Shown here: piece by piece, positions 23,271 through 34,300 of the stretch
Layout of the letters: every line of letters starts with the position of its first letter
Position numbering within the stretch: position 1 is the first letter of the stretch
NCBI GenBank assembly: GCA_028826165.1
Contig: JAPDFW010000092.1
Span: 868,001 to 932,000 of the forward strand
Source of the DNA: Anaeramoeba ignava
Taxonomy: Eukaryota; Metamonada; Anaeramoebidae
DNA length: 64,000 nucleotides
Direction of reading: 5' to 3'
Notes under the pieces: model-generated
Databases searched by the model: none
Seen by the model: the letters and a program-made list of their open reading frames with translations, nothing else
Told to the model about the DNA's origin: nothing
Translations under genes and position numbers: made by a program

Positions 23271-25055
23271 ATGAATGATTGTTTATTTTTTGGTCAAAAT
23301 GAAGAACCAAAACTTATCAAAAATGAAACAGAAAAAATAACAAAACCAATTCAATTTAAATTTGAAAATGAAAATGAAAATGAAAATAAAAAACAAATTA
23401 AACAAATTTCAACAAGTTATTTTGGAACAATTTTCCTTTTTAAAAATGGAAAAGCAATAGAATATTTAAATGAAGAATATTCAAAACAAAATCCTGAAAA
23501 AATCCAAATTGAAAATATTCAAAAAGTAACTGTTGGTTTTCAAAATGAAGCTATTTTAACAAAAGAAGGAAATGTATTTGCCAAAGGAAAATATATCAAT
23601 CCAAATAATCCAAAAGAATTTATCAATATTTCATCATTAATTGAAGATAAAAATGATAGAATAATTCAAGATATTGTTTGCTCATATAATTCAATTTACT
23701 TATTAACTTCAAATCATAATGTTTATGGAATTGGTTCAAATTATTTTGGTCAACTTGGTTTAGATTCTGAAACACTTGAAAAAACAGAAAAACCAATTTT
23801 AATGATGAAAAATGTTTCTAAAATATTTTCAGGAAATTCTTCAAATTGTGTTTTTCTTTTAAATTCAAATCAAGAATTATTTGGATGCGGATATAATCAA
23901 TATGGTCAACTTGGATTAGGGAAAGTAGAAAGAAAAGAAACAAAAATCCCAAAATTAACCAAAATCCAAAATATTCCAAAAGGTAAAATAATTGATATTC
24001 AATCTGGATTTTATCATTCAATAATGTTGATTGAAAATGAAAATCAAAATCAAAATGAAAATCCAAAAAGAAAAATTTATTCATGCGGATATTCTCCATA
24101 TAATGGACTTGGCAAAAATGAATATGAAAATACTTATGAATTTACTGAAATCAAATCATCTTTATTTGAAAATGATAATGATATTCTTGATTTTTCTGTT
24201 GGATATGTTTATACTTTGATTTTAACATACAAAGGGAAGTTGATAGTATTTGGAGATAACACTTATGGTCAATTAGGAACTGGAGATACATATGATGAAT
24301 ATTATCCAAATCAAATTGAACTTCCTAAATTAAGATTTAATGAAAATATTTCCAATTATCATATCTCTTGTGGATATTCCAAATCATTTCTTTATTATTC
24401 TTTTTCTTTTTCCAATCTTGAAGAAGATTTGATAAAACTATTTAGAAGAAAAGAATTTTGTGATATTTCATTTAAAACAGAAAATGGAGAAATAATTGAA
24501 GCTCATAAATTAATATTAAAATATAGATTAAATCAAAATCAAAATCAAATTGAAAAACTTCAAGAAATTATTTCAAAAAAATCAATTAAAGAATCAAATC
24601 AAATATTTGAAATGATTTATTCAAACCGAATAATAAATCCAAAATTATATTCTGAAATTAAAGAAATTATAAATTTAAATGAAAAAATTGAAGAAACAAT
24701 GAAAAGAATTTATTTAAATGAAAATGAAAATGAAAAAGATTTTATAATTGAAAGAAAAGAAAAACAATATAAATTTCCAAAATTAATATTAATAATGAGA
24801 AGTGAATTATATCGAGGAATGTTTTTATCTGTAACTGAAGATAAATCTAATAAAGTTACAGATTATAGTGAATTAAGTAATAAATCATTTCAAATATTTG
24901 AATATTGGATTTATTCAAATCAAATTAAAGAAGGAATTAAAATTACACAAGAAATCATTGAAGAAATTGAAACAGGAATTGATTATTTTCAATTAAATCA
25001 AACAAATCCAAATTTATTTGATTTATTAATTAAAAAATTTAATAATCAAAATTAA
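23271..25055 (+). CDS. RCC1-repeat protein with two BTB/POZ domains (paralog 4)
   Basis: 594 residues, single exon. Blades NVYGIGSNYFGQLGLD, ELFGCGYNQYGQLGLGK and LIVFGDNTYGQLGTGD are followed by BTB1 (EFCDISFKTENGEIIEAHKL) and BTB2 (KFPKLILIMRSELYRGMFLS, FEYWIYSNQIKEGIKITQ). The Glu-Asn run has four units. It shares the 5' element and the GLGKNEYENTYEF loop with paralog 3. Beyond its stop the cluster is interrupted by a 144-bp satellite. No frame defects. Confidence 0.87.
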   Translation: MNDCLFFGQNEEPKLIKNETEKITKPIQFKFENENENENKKQIKQISTSYFGTIFLFKNGKAIEYLNEEYSKQNPEKIQIENIQKVTVGFQNEAILTKEGNVFAKGKYINPNNPKEFINISSLIEDKNDRIIQDIVCSYNSIYLLTSNHNVYGIGSNYFGQLGLDSETLEKTEKPILMMKNVSKIFSGNSSNCVFLLNSNQELFGCGYNQYGQLGLGKVERKETKIPKLTKIQNIPKGKIIDIQSGFYHSIMLIENENQNQNENPKRKIYSCGYSPYNGLGKNEYENTYEFTEIKSSLFENDNDILDFSVGYVYTLILTYKGKLIVFGDNTYGQLGTGDTYDEYYPNQIELPKLRFNENISNYHISCGYSKSFLYYSFSFSNLEEDLIKLFRRKEFCDISFKTENGEIIEAHKLILKYRLNQNQNQIEKLQEIISKKSIKESNQIFEMIYSNRIINPKLYSEIKEIINLNEKIEETMKRIYLNENENEKDFIIERKEKQYKFPKLILIMRSELYRGMFLSVTEDKSNKVTDYSELSNKSFQIFEYWIYSNQIKEGIKITQEIIEEIETGIDYFQLNQTNPNLFDLLIKKFNNQN

Positions 25056-25069
25056 AATAAAAATAAAAA

Positions 25070-25760
25070 TAATTTTAATATTTAATTTATAAATTAATTT
25101 AAAAATATAATTTTATATTTAATTTTATTATTAAAATAATAATTTAATGTTTTAAATTTAAATATTTTATTATTTAAATATTTAACATATAAATATAAAA
25201 AATAAGAATAGGTTTAATTTAATATTTAATTTATAAATTAATTTAAAAATATAATTTAATATTTAATTCTATTATTAAAATAATAATTTAATGTTTTATA
25301 TTTAAATATTTTATTATTTAAATATTAAACATATAAATATAAAAATGAGAATAGTTTTAATTTAATATTTAATTTATAAATTAATTTAAAAATATAATTT
25401 AATATTTAATTTTATTATTAGAATAATAATTTAATGTTTTATATTTAAATATTTTATTATTTTTATTATTTAACATTAAAATATAAAAATGAAAATAAGT
25501 TTAATTTAATATTCAATTTATAAATCAATTTAAAAATATAATTTAATATTTAATTTTATTAAAAAAATAATAATTTATTGTTTTAAATTTAAATATTTTA
25601 TTATTTAAATATTTAACATTAAAATATAAAAATAAAAATAAATTTAATTTAATATTTAATTTATAAATTAATTTAAAAATATAATTTAATATTTAATTTT
25701 ATTTTTAAAATAATAATTTATTGTTTTAGATTTAAATATTTTATTATTTAAAAATATTTT
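25070..25760. repeat. ~144-bp tandem satellite
   Basis: A unit of 143-144 bp is repeated about 4.8 times. The marker TTTATAAAT recurs at 25086, 25230, 25373, 25517 and 25660. Units contain AATTTAAAAATATAATTTAA and ATTTAAATATTTTATTATTT. Units differ by scattered substitutions. No coding potential was seen. Confidence 0.88.
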
Positions 25761-26139
25761 GAAAATTGATTTTTAAATTAAAATTTTATCTTTTTGAATT
25801 AAATTAAATTAATATTAATTTGAAATTTGTTTTAAAATTTAAATTTATTAGTAATTTTTAAATTCAAAAATTAAATTAAAAATTAAATTAAAATAATTTT
25901 CCTTTTTTTAATAAAAAAATTAATAAAAATAATAATAATTTATTAATAAATTAATTTAAAATAATAAATTAAAAAGAAAATTAAATTAATTATTAATTTA
26001 AATTTATTCTTATTTTTTATATTTTTATTTATTTTCAAAATCCACTTTTTTTATTTATTTTTTTTTGCTTTTTTTTTTCATTTTTTTCCTTTTTTTTTTA
26101 AAAACACAAAACAAAAAAAAACAAAAAACAAAACACAAA
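25761..26139. promoter_or_regulatory. AT-rich upstream region of BTB-TLDc gene
   Basis: A/T-rich DNA without clear genes is followed from about 26045 by T-runs with CATTTTTTTCC, then A-runs with repeated CAAAACA immediately before the ATG at 26140. The 25-codon upstream in-frame extension (from 26065) is T/A-homopolymer translation and is not taken as coding. Confidence 0.4.
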
Positions 26140-27729
26140 ATGGATAATAATAACAATAATAACCAAAATGAAAATCAAAATCAAAATCAAAATGAAAATG
26201 AAATGAAAAATTTAGAAAAAAAAGTAACAAAAAATTTAATTAAAAATTATTCAAACCTTTTAAATGGAAATTCATTTAAAGATTTTTCAATTTTTGTTGA
26301 GAATAAATCAAATCCTTTTGAAATTAAAGTTCATAAATCAATTTTATCTTCAAGATCTCCTTTTTTTAATAAGTTTTTAAGAGGACAAAACGATATTGAT
26401 AAAATTTCTTTAAATCAATTTAATAAAAAAGAAATGGAATCAATTTTGAGTTATATTTATTATGGAAATATTTCTTTTGAGAATCAAGAAAATCTTATTC
26501 AGTTATTAGAAATTTCAATTTATTTTAAATTAAATTTATTGAAAGAAATTATTCAAAAAAAAATTTCAAATTCAATTAATTATTCAAATTTTTTCCAATT
26601 TTTATTCCAAAATCGAAATTTAAAATTAAATGAAATTGAAATGAAATGTTTTGAATTAATAAATCAAAATTTTTCCCAAATTCAAAATAATGAGAATTTA
26701 TTCAATTTAACTAAAGAAGAAATTATCAAATTTATTCAATTTAAACAAGAAAAAAAAGAAATTTTTCAATTTGATTTTTTTGAATTTTTAAATAATTGGA
26801 TTGAAAAAAGAGTTAAATCATTAAGATTAAGGAAATATAAACACAAAATGAATGAAAAGAAAAGATTATTTCATTCTTTTTTTTCATTATTTGATAAAGA
26901 TTCAATTTCAAAACAAGATTTTGATAAATTAAAACAATTTGATTTTTTTCTTCCAAATTCTTTTTTAATTAATCTTGAAAGAACTATTTTTGAAATTCAA
27001 GATCAAGAAAAAGAAAAGAAAATTGAAGAGAAATGGAAGAAAGAAATTGAAAAGAAAGATAAAATTCTCAAACAAAAAGATGAAGAAATTCAAAATCTTA
27101 AATTATCATTTGAGAAAGAAATTGAAAAAGAAAACCAAAATCAAAATCAAAATCAAAATCAAAATCAAAATGAAAATCAATTGTTGAATATTTTTGCAGA
27201 TTCAGAAATTATTAAAGATATTGAATATGTTAAGAAATTACAAGAATGGATAAATGATAATGATTTTTTTTCTAAAATGAAAAAAGGATTTTCAGCAAAA
27301 AGAGATGGATTTGATTCTCAAAATTGGCATAAAGCAGTTGATGATAAAGGAAAAACATTAGTTATTATCAAAACAAAACAAAATTTTATTTTTGGAGGTT
27401 TTACTCAAGTTGGATTTAATGGAAATACAGGAAGCATTAATGACTCAAATGCATTTATTTTTTCATTAAGAAATGATAAAGGGGATAGAATACCTGCAAA
27501 GTTTACACATAAACAAAATCGTGCAATTTATTCTGGTTTAAGTTATGGTCCAATGTTTGGTAATTATGATTTTGTTTTAGGTTCTAATTTACAACCTGGT
27601 TTATCAGATTTTGGTTATAGTTATAATCTACCTAATGGAATTACTTATCAAACAAATGAAGCTAAAAGTTATTTAGCTGGTTCTTATAAATCATGGGTTG
27701 TTGATGAACTTGAATCTTATTTCATTTAA
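26140..27729 (+). CDS. BTB-BACK protein with C-terminal TLDc domain (type A, paralog)
   Basis: 529 residues from the ATG at 26140; the preceding MLFFFIFF... extension was rejected as 5' leader. After an Asn/Gln/Glu leader comes BTB/POZ (FKDFSIFVENKSNPFEIKVH, KSILSSRSPFFNKFL), BACK, a short Glu/Lys coiled coil with an NQNQ run, and TLDc (GFSAKRDGFDSQNWHKAV, FIFGGFTQVGF, AFIFSLRNDKGDR, SYLAGSYKSWVVDELESYFI). The first 270 residues nearly match the gene at 18030-19646, making these two the only type-A members. The variable TLDc segment is short here (NGNTGSINDSN). Intact single exon; adaptor function inferred. Confidence 0.87.
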   Translation: MDNNNNNNQNENQNQNQNENEMKNLEKKVTKNLIKNYSNLLNGNSFKDFSIFVENKSNPFEIKVHKSILSSRSPFFNKFLRGQNDIDKISLNQFNKKEMESILSYIYYGNISFENQENLIQLLEISIYFKLNLLKEIIQKKISNSINYSNFFQFLFQNRNLKLNEIEMKCFELINQNFSQIQNNENLFNLTKEEIIKFIQFKQEKKEIFQFDFFEFLNNWIEKRVKSLRLRKYKHKMNEKKRLFHSFFSLFDKDSISKQDFDKLKQFDFFLPNSFLINLERTIFEIQDQEKEKKIEEKWKKEIEKKDKILKQKDEEIQNLKLSFEKEIEKENQNQNQNQNQNQNENQLLNIFADSEIIKDIEYVKKLQEWINDNDFFSKMKKGFSAKRDGFDSQNWHKAVDDKGKTLVIIKTKQNFIFGGFTQVGFNGNTGSINDSNAFIFSLRNDKGDRIPAKFTHKQNRAIYSGLSYGPMFGNYDFVLGSNLQPGLSDFGYSYNLPNGITYQTNEAKSYLAGSYKSWVVDELESYFI

Positions 27730-28488
27730 AAATTAATTAATAATAAGAAAATCAAACTTTTTTTTTTAATTTTTTTTTTCAAAATTTAATTCAATTTTAA
27801 TTTACTTTTAATCAAATTAATTTCTTTAAAATAATAAATAAGAAACAAATTTAATTTTAATTAATTTAATTTTAATTTAAAATATTTATTAAAAATTTAA
27901 TTAATAAAAATAATCCAAAAATAATAAATTTTAAAAATTGAATATTTTTAATATATAATAAAAATAAAAATAAAAATTGAAAATAGAAATTAATAATAAT
28001 TAAATTTAAATTCATTAATTAAAATAATAAAATAAAAATCAAATAAAATTTATTATTAATTAATATTTAAATATTAATAAATTATAATCAAAATCAAAAA
28101 TAGAATAATTATTAAATTATTTTTAGAAAGTTTATCTTATTCAATCATGTTAAATTCAATTTATTTAAAATTTTTAATTTTTAATTTTATTTTTAATATA
28201 TTTTTTATTATAATTAAAATTGGAATAATAAATAATCAAAAATATTAATATAATAAGTAAAATTATCATTTGAAATTAAAATAAAATAAATTTAAAATAA
28301 ATTATTATTAAATATTATTAAAATTAAATATTTATATTTATTAAAAGATTTTATTTATTTTATTAAATTATTGGGAATAGTTTTATATTATTTTAAATAA
28401 AGAAATATTAATAAAATATATAAAATATAATTAGTTTTAAATTTAATTATTTAATATTCTTTATTCCATTTTTGAAATAAATTAATTA
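27730..28488. other. AT-rich spacer
   Basis: About 760 bp of A/T-dominated sequence with no repeat unit I could define, and no gene. It lies between an intact BTB-TLDc gene and a truncated RCC1-BTB relic. Confidence 0.5.
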
Positions 28489-28797
28489 AAAGATTTTATA
28501 ATTGAAAGAAAAGAAAAACAATATAAATTTCCAAAATTAATATTAATAATGAGAAGTGAATTATATCGAGGAATGTTTTTATCTGTAATAAATGATACTT
28601 CTAATAAAGTTACAGATTACAGTGAATTAAGTAATAAATCATTTCAATTATTTGAATATTGGATTTATTCAAATCAAATTAAAGATGAAATTCAAATTAC
28701 ACAAGAAATTATTAATGAAATTCAAATAGGAATTGATTATTTTCAATTAAATCAAACAAATCCAAATTTATTTGATTTATTAATTAACAAATTTAAA
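28489..28797 (+). pseudogene. Truncated RCC1-BTB relic (C-terminal BTB only)
   Basis: About 103 codons match the last BTB of the neighbouring RCC1-BTB genes, from KDFIIERKEKQYKFPKL through RSELYRGMFLS to LNQTNPNLFDLLINKF. The upstream ~480 residues (propeller and first BTB) are absent, and the usual NNQN-stop end is replaced by a run of Phe codons. The reading frame runs on past the ATG of the next gene at 28856 in another frame. Loss by deletion or incomplete duplication is the simplest explanation. The position, just before a type-B TLDc gene, mirrors the pairing of RCC1-BTB and TLDc genes elsewhere in the cluster. Confidence 0.85.
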
Positions 28798-28855
28798 AAC
28801 AAATTTTTTTTCATTTTTTTTCATTTTTTTCATTTTTCAAAATTTTTTAATAAAA

Positions 28856-30271
28856 ATGGAAACTTATTCAAATTTAGAAAAACTTTCAAATGATTTAAAA
28901 CATTTATTTCAAAACCAAAATCAAAAAGAAAATTATTTTGATTTTGAAATAATTTGTGAACAAAATAAAACTTCATTTAAAACTCATAAATCAATTCTTT
29001 CTTCAAGAAGTGAATATTTTAAATCTCTTTTTAATTCTAAAATGAAAGAATATCAAGAAAATAAATTAGTTCTTCAAGATGTTTCAAGTTCAATTCTATC
29101 TTCAATTTTGAATTATCTTTATTCAGGAAAAATTGAATTTAATTTAGAAAATGCAATTCAAATTTTAATTTTTTCATCAAAATACTTAATTGATGAATTA
29201 ATTGAAATTTCTTCAAAATTTATCAAAAACAATTTACAAATTGAAACTATTGTTGATATTCTTAAATTATCTGAATCAATGAACTTAAATCATTTATTAG
29301 ATTATTCTTATAAATTCATTTGTGAAAATTTTAAAGAATTTATTAAAACTTCTCATTTTCTTGAACTTGAAGAAAATCATTTAAATTCAATATTATCAAA
29401 TGATAATATTTCAATAAATGAATTTGAACTTTTTCAATCAATAATAAAATGGGGAAAACATAAATTAAATATTAATCAAGAAAAAGAAATTGATAAAGAA
29501 AAATTACAAATTCAAATTTCAAATATTATTCCAAAAATCAGATTTATTGATTTCTCAAAAAAAGAACTTAAAGATATTTTAAAAGAAGATTTAATTCCAA
29601 ATCAAATTTCACAAAAACTAATTCAATTCCAAAAACTTCAAAACCAAAAAAATGAAACACAAAGAAATCAATTTATTGAAAAAGAAGATACATTAATTTT
29701 CAAATCAAGATTTAGATTCAAATCAGAAATTATTCAAGAAAGAGAACATAAGAAAAAAATCAGAGAATGGATAAATGATGATTATTTCTTTTCCAAAATG
29801 AAAAAAGGATATTCAGCCAAAAGAGATGGATTTGATTGTAAAAAATGGCATGATATTTGTGATGATAAAGGAAAAACATTAGTTATTATCAAAACAAAAG
29901 ATGATTTCATTTTTGGAGGATTTACTCCAGTTGGATGGAGTAGAGGGAATAGTAGATTTATTCGAGATCCTGAAGCATTTATTTTTTCATTAAGAAATGA
30001 TAAAAATGATAGAAACCCAGAGAAATTTCCAATTAAAAAAGAAAGAGAAGCATATGCTCTTTGGTATAATTTCGAGGAAGCACCAATATTTGGAACTCAA
30101 AATGCAAATGATATTTATTTGAATACCGATTTAACTCGTGGTTGGACAGATTTCGGAGCTAATTACAAATTACCTGAAGGAATTAATTATCCTACGCGAT
30201 TATCTCAAAGATACTTAGCTGGTACTCGTAATGAATGGAAAGTTGATGAAATTGAAACTTTTTTCATTTAA
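28856..30271 (+). CDS. BTB-BACK protein with C-terminal TLDc domain (type B, paralog)
   Basis: 471 residues, one exon, intact. METYSNLEKL start; BTB/POZ (NYFDFEIICEQNKTSFKTHK), BACK (SIIKWGKHKLN, KIRFIDFSKKELKDIL) and TLDc (GYSAKRDGFDCKKWHDICDD, FIFGGFTPVGW, AFIFSLRNDKNDRNPEKF, YLAGTRNEWKVDEIETFFI). Its variable TLDc segment (SRGNSRFIRDPE) and the following strand (EAPIFGTQNANDIYLNTD) are clearly different from the gene at 19731, while the BTB half is almost the same. The upstream CATTTTTCAAAATTTTTTAAT is shared with the copy starting at 35961. Confidence 0.87.
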   Translation: METYSNLEKLSNDLKHLFQNQNQKENYFDFEIICEQNKTSFKTHKSILSSRSEYFKSLFNSKMKEYQENKLVLQDVSSSILSSILNYLYSGKIEFNLENAIQILIFSSKYLIDELIEISSKFIKNNLQIETIVDILKLSESMNLNHLLDYSYKFICENFKEFIKTSHFLELEENHLNSILSNDNISINEFELFQSIIKWGKHKLNINQEKEIDKEKLQIQISNIIPKIRFIDFSKKELKDILKEDLIPNQISQKLIQFQKLQNQKNETQRNQFIEKEDTLIFKSRFRFKSEIIQEREHKKKIREWINDDYFFSKMKKGYSAKRDGFDCKKWHDICDDKGKTLVIIKTKDDFIFGGFTPVGWSRGNSRFIRDPEAFIFSLRNDKNDRNPEKFPIKKEREAYALWYNFEEAPIFGTQNANDIYLNTDLTRGWTDFGANYKLPEGINYPTRLSQRYLAGTRNEWKVDEIETFFI

Positions 30272-30289
30272 AAATCCCAATTAAAATAA

Positions 30290-31290
30290 AAGAAAAAATA
30301 ATAATATTTTTATTCCACTTTTTTTTGATTTAATAAAAATATAAAATAAATAAATAAAAATAAAATATAATTAAAATTAAATGAAAAAAATTTAATTTTA
30401 ATTTAAAATAAAATTAAAAAAAATTAAATTAAATTATTAATTAATTATAATTAAAATAAAAGAAAAAATAATAATATTTTTATTCCACTTTTTTTTGATT
30501 TAATAAAAATATTAATAAATAATAAATAAAAATATATAATTAATCAAATAAAATTTAATTTTAATTTAAAATAAAATGAAAATTAAATTAAATTATTAAT
30601 TAATTATAATTAAAATAAATTTAAAAATAAATAAAAATATTTTTATTCCACTTTTTGATTTAATAAAAATATTATAAAAATTAATAAATATAAAAATATT
30701 TATAATTAATCAAATAAAATTTAATTTTTTAAATTTAAAATAAAAAAAAAAAATAAAAAATTTTTTTAATTATTAATTAAAATAAATTAAAATAAAAGAA
30801 AAATAAATAAAAATATTTTTTTATTCCACTTTTTGATTTAATAAAAATATTAATAATAAAAATAATTAAAAATATATATTTAATCAAATAAAAATTTAAT
30901 TAAAAATTTTAATTTAAAATAAAATGAAAATTAAATTCAATTATTAATTAAAATAAATTAAAATAAATTTAAAAATAAAAATAAATAAAAATATTTTTAT
31001 TCCACTTTTTTTGATTTAATAAAAATATAAATAATAAATAATTAAAAATATATAATTAATCATATAAAATTTAATTTTAATTTAAAATAAAATAAAAATT
31101 AAATTAAATTATTAATTAATTATAATTAAAATAAATTTAAAAAATAAATTTAAAAAATAAATAAAAATATTTTTATTCCACTTTTTTTTGATTTAATAAA
31201 AATATTAATAAATAATAAATAAAAATATATAATTAATCAAATAAAATTTAATTTTAATTTAAAATAAAATGAAAATTAAATTAAATTATT
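30290..31290. repeat. ~163-178-bp tandem satellite with TATTCCACTTTTT box
   Basis: Six units are marked by TATTCCACTTTTT at 30311, 30481, 30644, 30822, 30999 and 31174, so spacing is 163-178 bp. Each box is followed by GATTTAATAAAAATAT and an AATTAATCAAATAAAATTTAA stretch. The same TTCCACTTTTT string also occurs in the 5.4-6.9 kb minisatellite. No gene was seen. Confidence 0.88.
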
Positions 31291-31366
31291 ATTAAAATAA
31301 ATTAAAAAAAAATAAAAATTGAAATTTTGATTTTCATTTTTTTTTCATTTTTTTTCAAAACACAGA

Positions 31367-34300
31367 ATGACAACAAAAGGAAAATTTGCAGTAGCACTTT
31401 TTAATTACAAACCCGAAGAAAGAGGAGAATTAGAATTAAATGAAGGAGATGTAATACAAGTTTTAGAAGAAGATGACAGTGGATGGTGGAAAGGGGAAGC
31501 AGATGGAAGAATAGGATATTTTCCAAGTACTTATGTTGAATACGTTGATGATGAAACAATTCTAGAAACTCAAGAAATTGAAGTTGATAATTCTCAAAAT
31601 CAAGATACAACTTCTCAATCAGAAAATGATTCAAATACTCCAACTCATGAATTGGATTCTGAAAAAAATTCTCCTTTAACTCATCATGAAAGTTCTTCAA
31701 TCAGTTTTGATAAGCTTTATGATCTTGAAACTACTATTATTAAAGTATTTTTAATTAAAAATATTTAAAAAATTTTTTTTTTGAATTTGTTTGATTCAAA
31801 ATTTTTTAAAAGGATGGTTATTTATATGATACAAGTGATGAAGAATTTAAAATTACTGTTGAAAAACCAAGAAAAGAAGGAAAATTTAAAGGAATGAAAA
31901 AATATATTTCTTATGAAATTAAGCATGCTGTATTTATTGCAATTACAATTAAAATTCATTTTTGAAATTAAAATTTCAATTAAAATTAAAATTAAAATTA
32001 AAATTAAAATTAAAATTAAAATTAAAATTAAAATTAAAATTAAAATTCATTTAAAAATTCAAATTACAATTAAAATTAAAATTAAAATCAAAATTAAAAT
32101 TATAATTAAAATTAAAATTACAATTAAAATCAAAATTAAAATTATAATTAAAATTAAAAATAAAATTAAAATTCATTTATAAATTTAAAATTAAAATTAA
32201 AATTAATATTTAAAATTAAAATTAAATTAAAATTAAAATTAAAATTAAAATTAAAAATAAAATTAAAATTCATTTATAAATTTAAAATTGAAATTAAAAT
32301 TACAATTAAAATCAAAAAATTAAAATTAAAATTAAAATTAAAATCACAATTACAATTACAATTCATTTTAAAATTATAATTAAAATTAAAATCAAAATTA
32401 CAATTCCAATTAAAATTAAAATTAAAATTAAAATTAAAATTAAAATTAAAATTAAAAATTAAAATTAATATTTAAAATTAAAATTAAAATTAAAATTTAA
32501 ATTAAAATCAAAATTAAAATTAAAATTAAAATTAAAATTAAAATTAAAATTAAAATTAAAATTAAAATTAAAATTAAAATTCATTTTGAAATTAAAATTA
32601 AAATTAAAATTAAAATTAAAATTAAAATTAAAATTAAAATTAAAATTAAAATTAAAATTAAAATCAAAATTAAAATAAGCAATTTTGTGTAAAAAGAAGA
32701 TACAAACATTTTTTATGGTTGAGAGAAAGATTAGTTGATAGATTTGAAAATATTCCAATACCACCAATGCCTGAAAAACAAGTTGCAGGAAGATTTGAAG
32801 AAGGATTTGTTGAAAAAAGAAGGAAATCATTAGAAGGATTTCTCAACAGAATAGCAAAACATCCAATTTTAAGAAGATCAAGAATATTTCATCATTTTTT
32901 AGAAGCTCAAGATTATAGAGTATGGAAAATGGGGAAAAGAGCAGCTGAAAAAGAAAATCGAGCAACAGAATTCTTTTATAAATCAGTTTCTTGTTCTCTT
33001 CCTCCTCCTGAAGATAGACAACATGAAGAAGTCAGTGATTTTAAAAGAGCTTTATATTCTTTTGAAAAAAATTTAAAAACAGTTCAAGTTTTACATACTG
33101 AAATTGGTGAATCAAATTATCATGATATTGTTACTTCTTTATCAAAATTAAGTGAAGCTTATAAAGGAATTGCAGAAAATGAAAGTCTTGGTTTGTGTTT
33201 CAAAATTCATTTTAAAATTGATTTTGAAATTAAAATTTAAAATCAAAATTGATTTTAAAATTAAAATTTAAAATCAAAATTCATTTTAAAATTAAAATTA
33301 AAATTAAAATTAAAATTAAAATTAAAATTTAAATTAAAATTAAAATTAAAATCAAAATTCATTTTGAAATTAAAATTAAAATTAAAATTAAAATTAAATT
33401 AAAATTAAAATTAAAATTAAAATCAAAATTAAAATTAAAATTAAAATTCATTTTGAAATTAAAATTAAAATTAAAATTAAAATTAAAATTCATTTTGAAA
33501 TTAAAATTAAAATTCATTTTGAAATTAAAATTCATTTTAAAATTAAAATTAAAATTAAAATCAAAATTCATTTTGAAATTCATTTTGAAATTCATTTTGA
33601 ATTTAAAATTAAAATTCATTTTAAAATTAAAATTAAAATTAAAATCAAAATTCATTTTGAAATTCATTTTGAAATTCATTTTGAATTTAAAATTAAAATT
33701 CATTTTGAAATTAAAATTAAAATTAAAATTAAAATTAAAATTCATTTTGAAATTAAAATTAAAATTCATTTTGAAATTAAAATTCATTTTAAAATTAAAA
33801 TTAAAATTAAAATTAAAATCAAAATTTAAAATTAAAATTAAAATTAAAAATTAAAATTAAAATTAAAATCAAAATTAAAATTCATTTTAAAATTCATTTT
33901 GAAATTGAAATTTGAAATAGGATTGAAATGGAGAAAAGATTGTGAATCTTGTAAAATTTTAGAAGAATCATATACTACAATTGGAAACAATCTTCTTGAA
34001 TTATCCAAAATGTGGGAATCAAAATCAGAAAATGAAATTGTCATTTTGGCAAGAGAATACAAAGAATATCTTAGAATTATGAACGTTTTCTTAGACACAA
34101 TCAAAATTCGAGATCAAGCATATTCTTCATACATTTCTGCAAATATAAAATTCCAAAAATCAATGAGTGAAAAAGATAAAGAAAATGCAGAATCTAAAGA
34201 TAAAGTTTTCCTTTTAAAAGACAAATCAGACAGAATGACTAACATTACTTTGGCTGAAATTGAATTATTTCATTTTAATAGATTGAAAGATTTTAAACAG

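Noticed and set aside
26065-26139. In-frame 25-codon N-terminal extension (MLFFFIFF...) of the BTB-TLDc gene, possible signal peptide
   Set aside because: It is encoded by the T- and A-runs typical of 5' leaders here, and the paralog at 18030-19646 starts directly at the charged leader before BTB.
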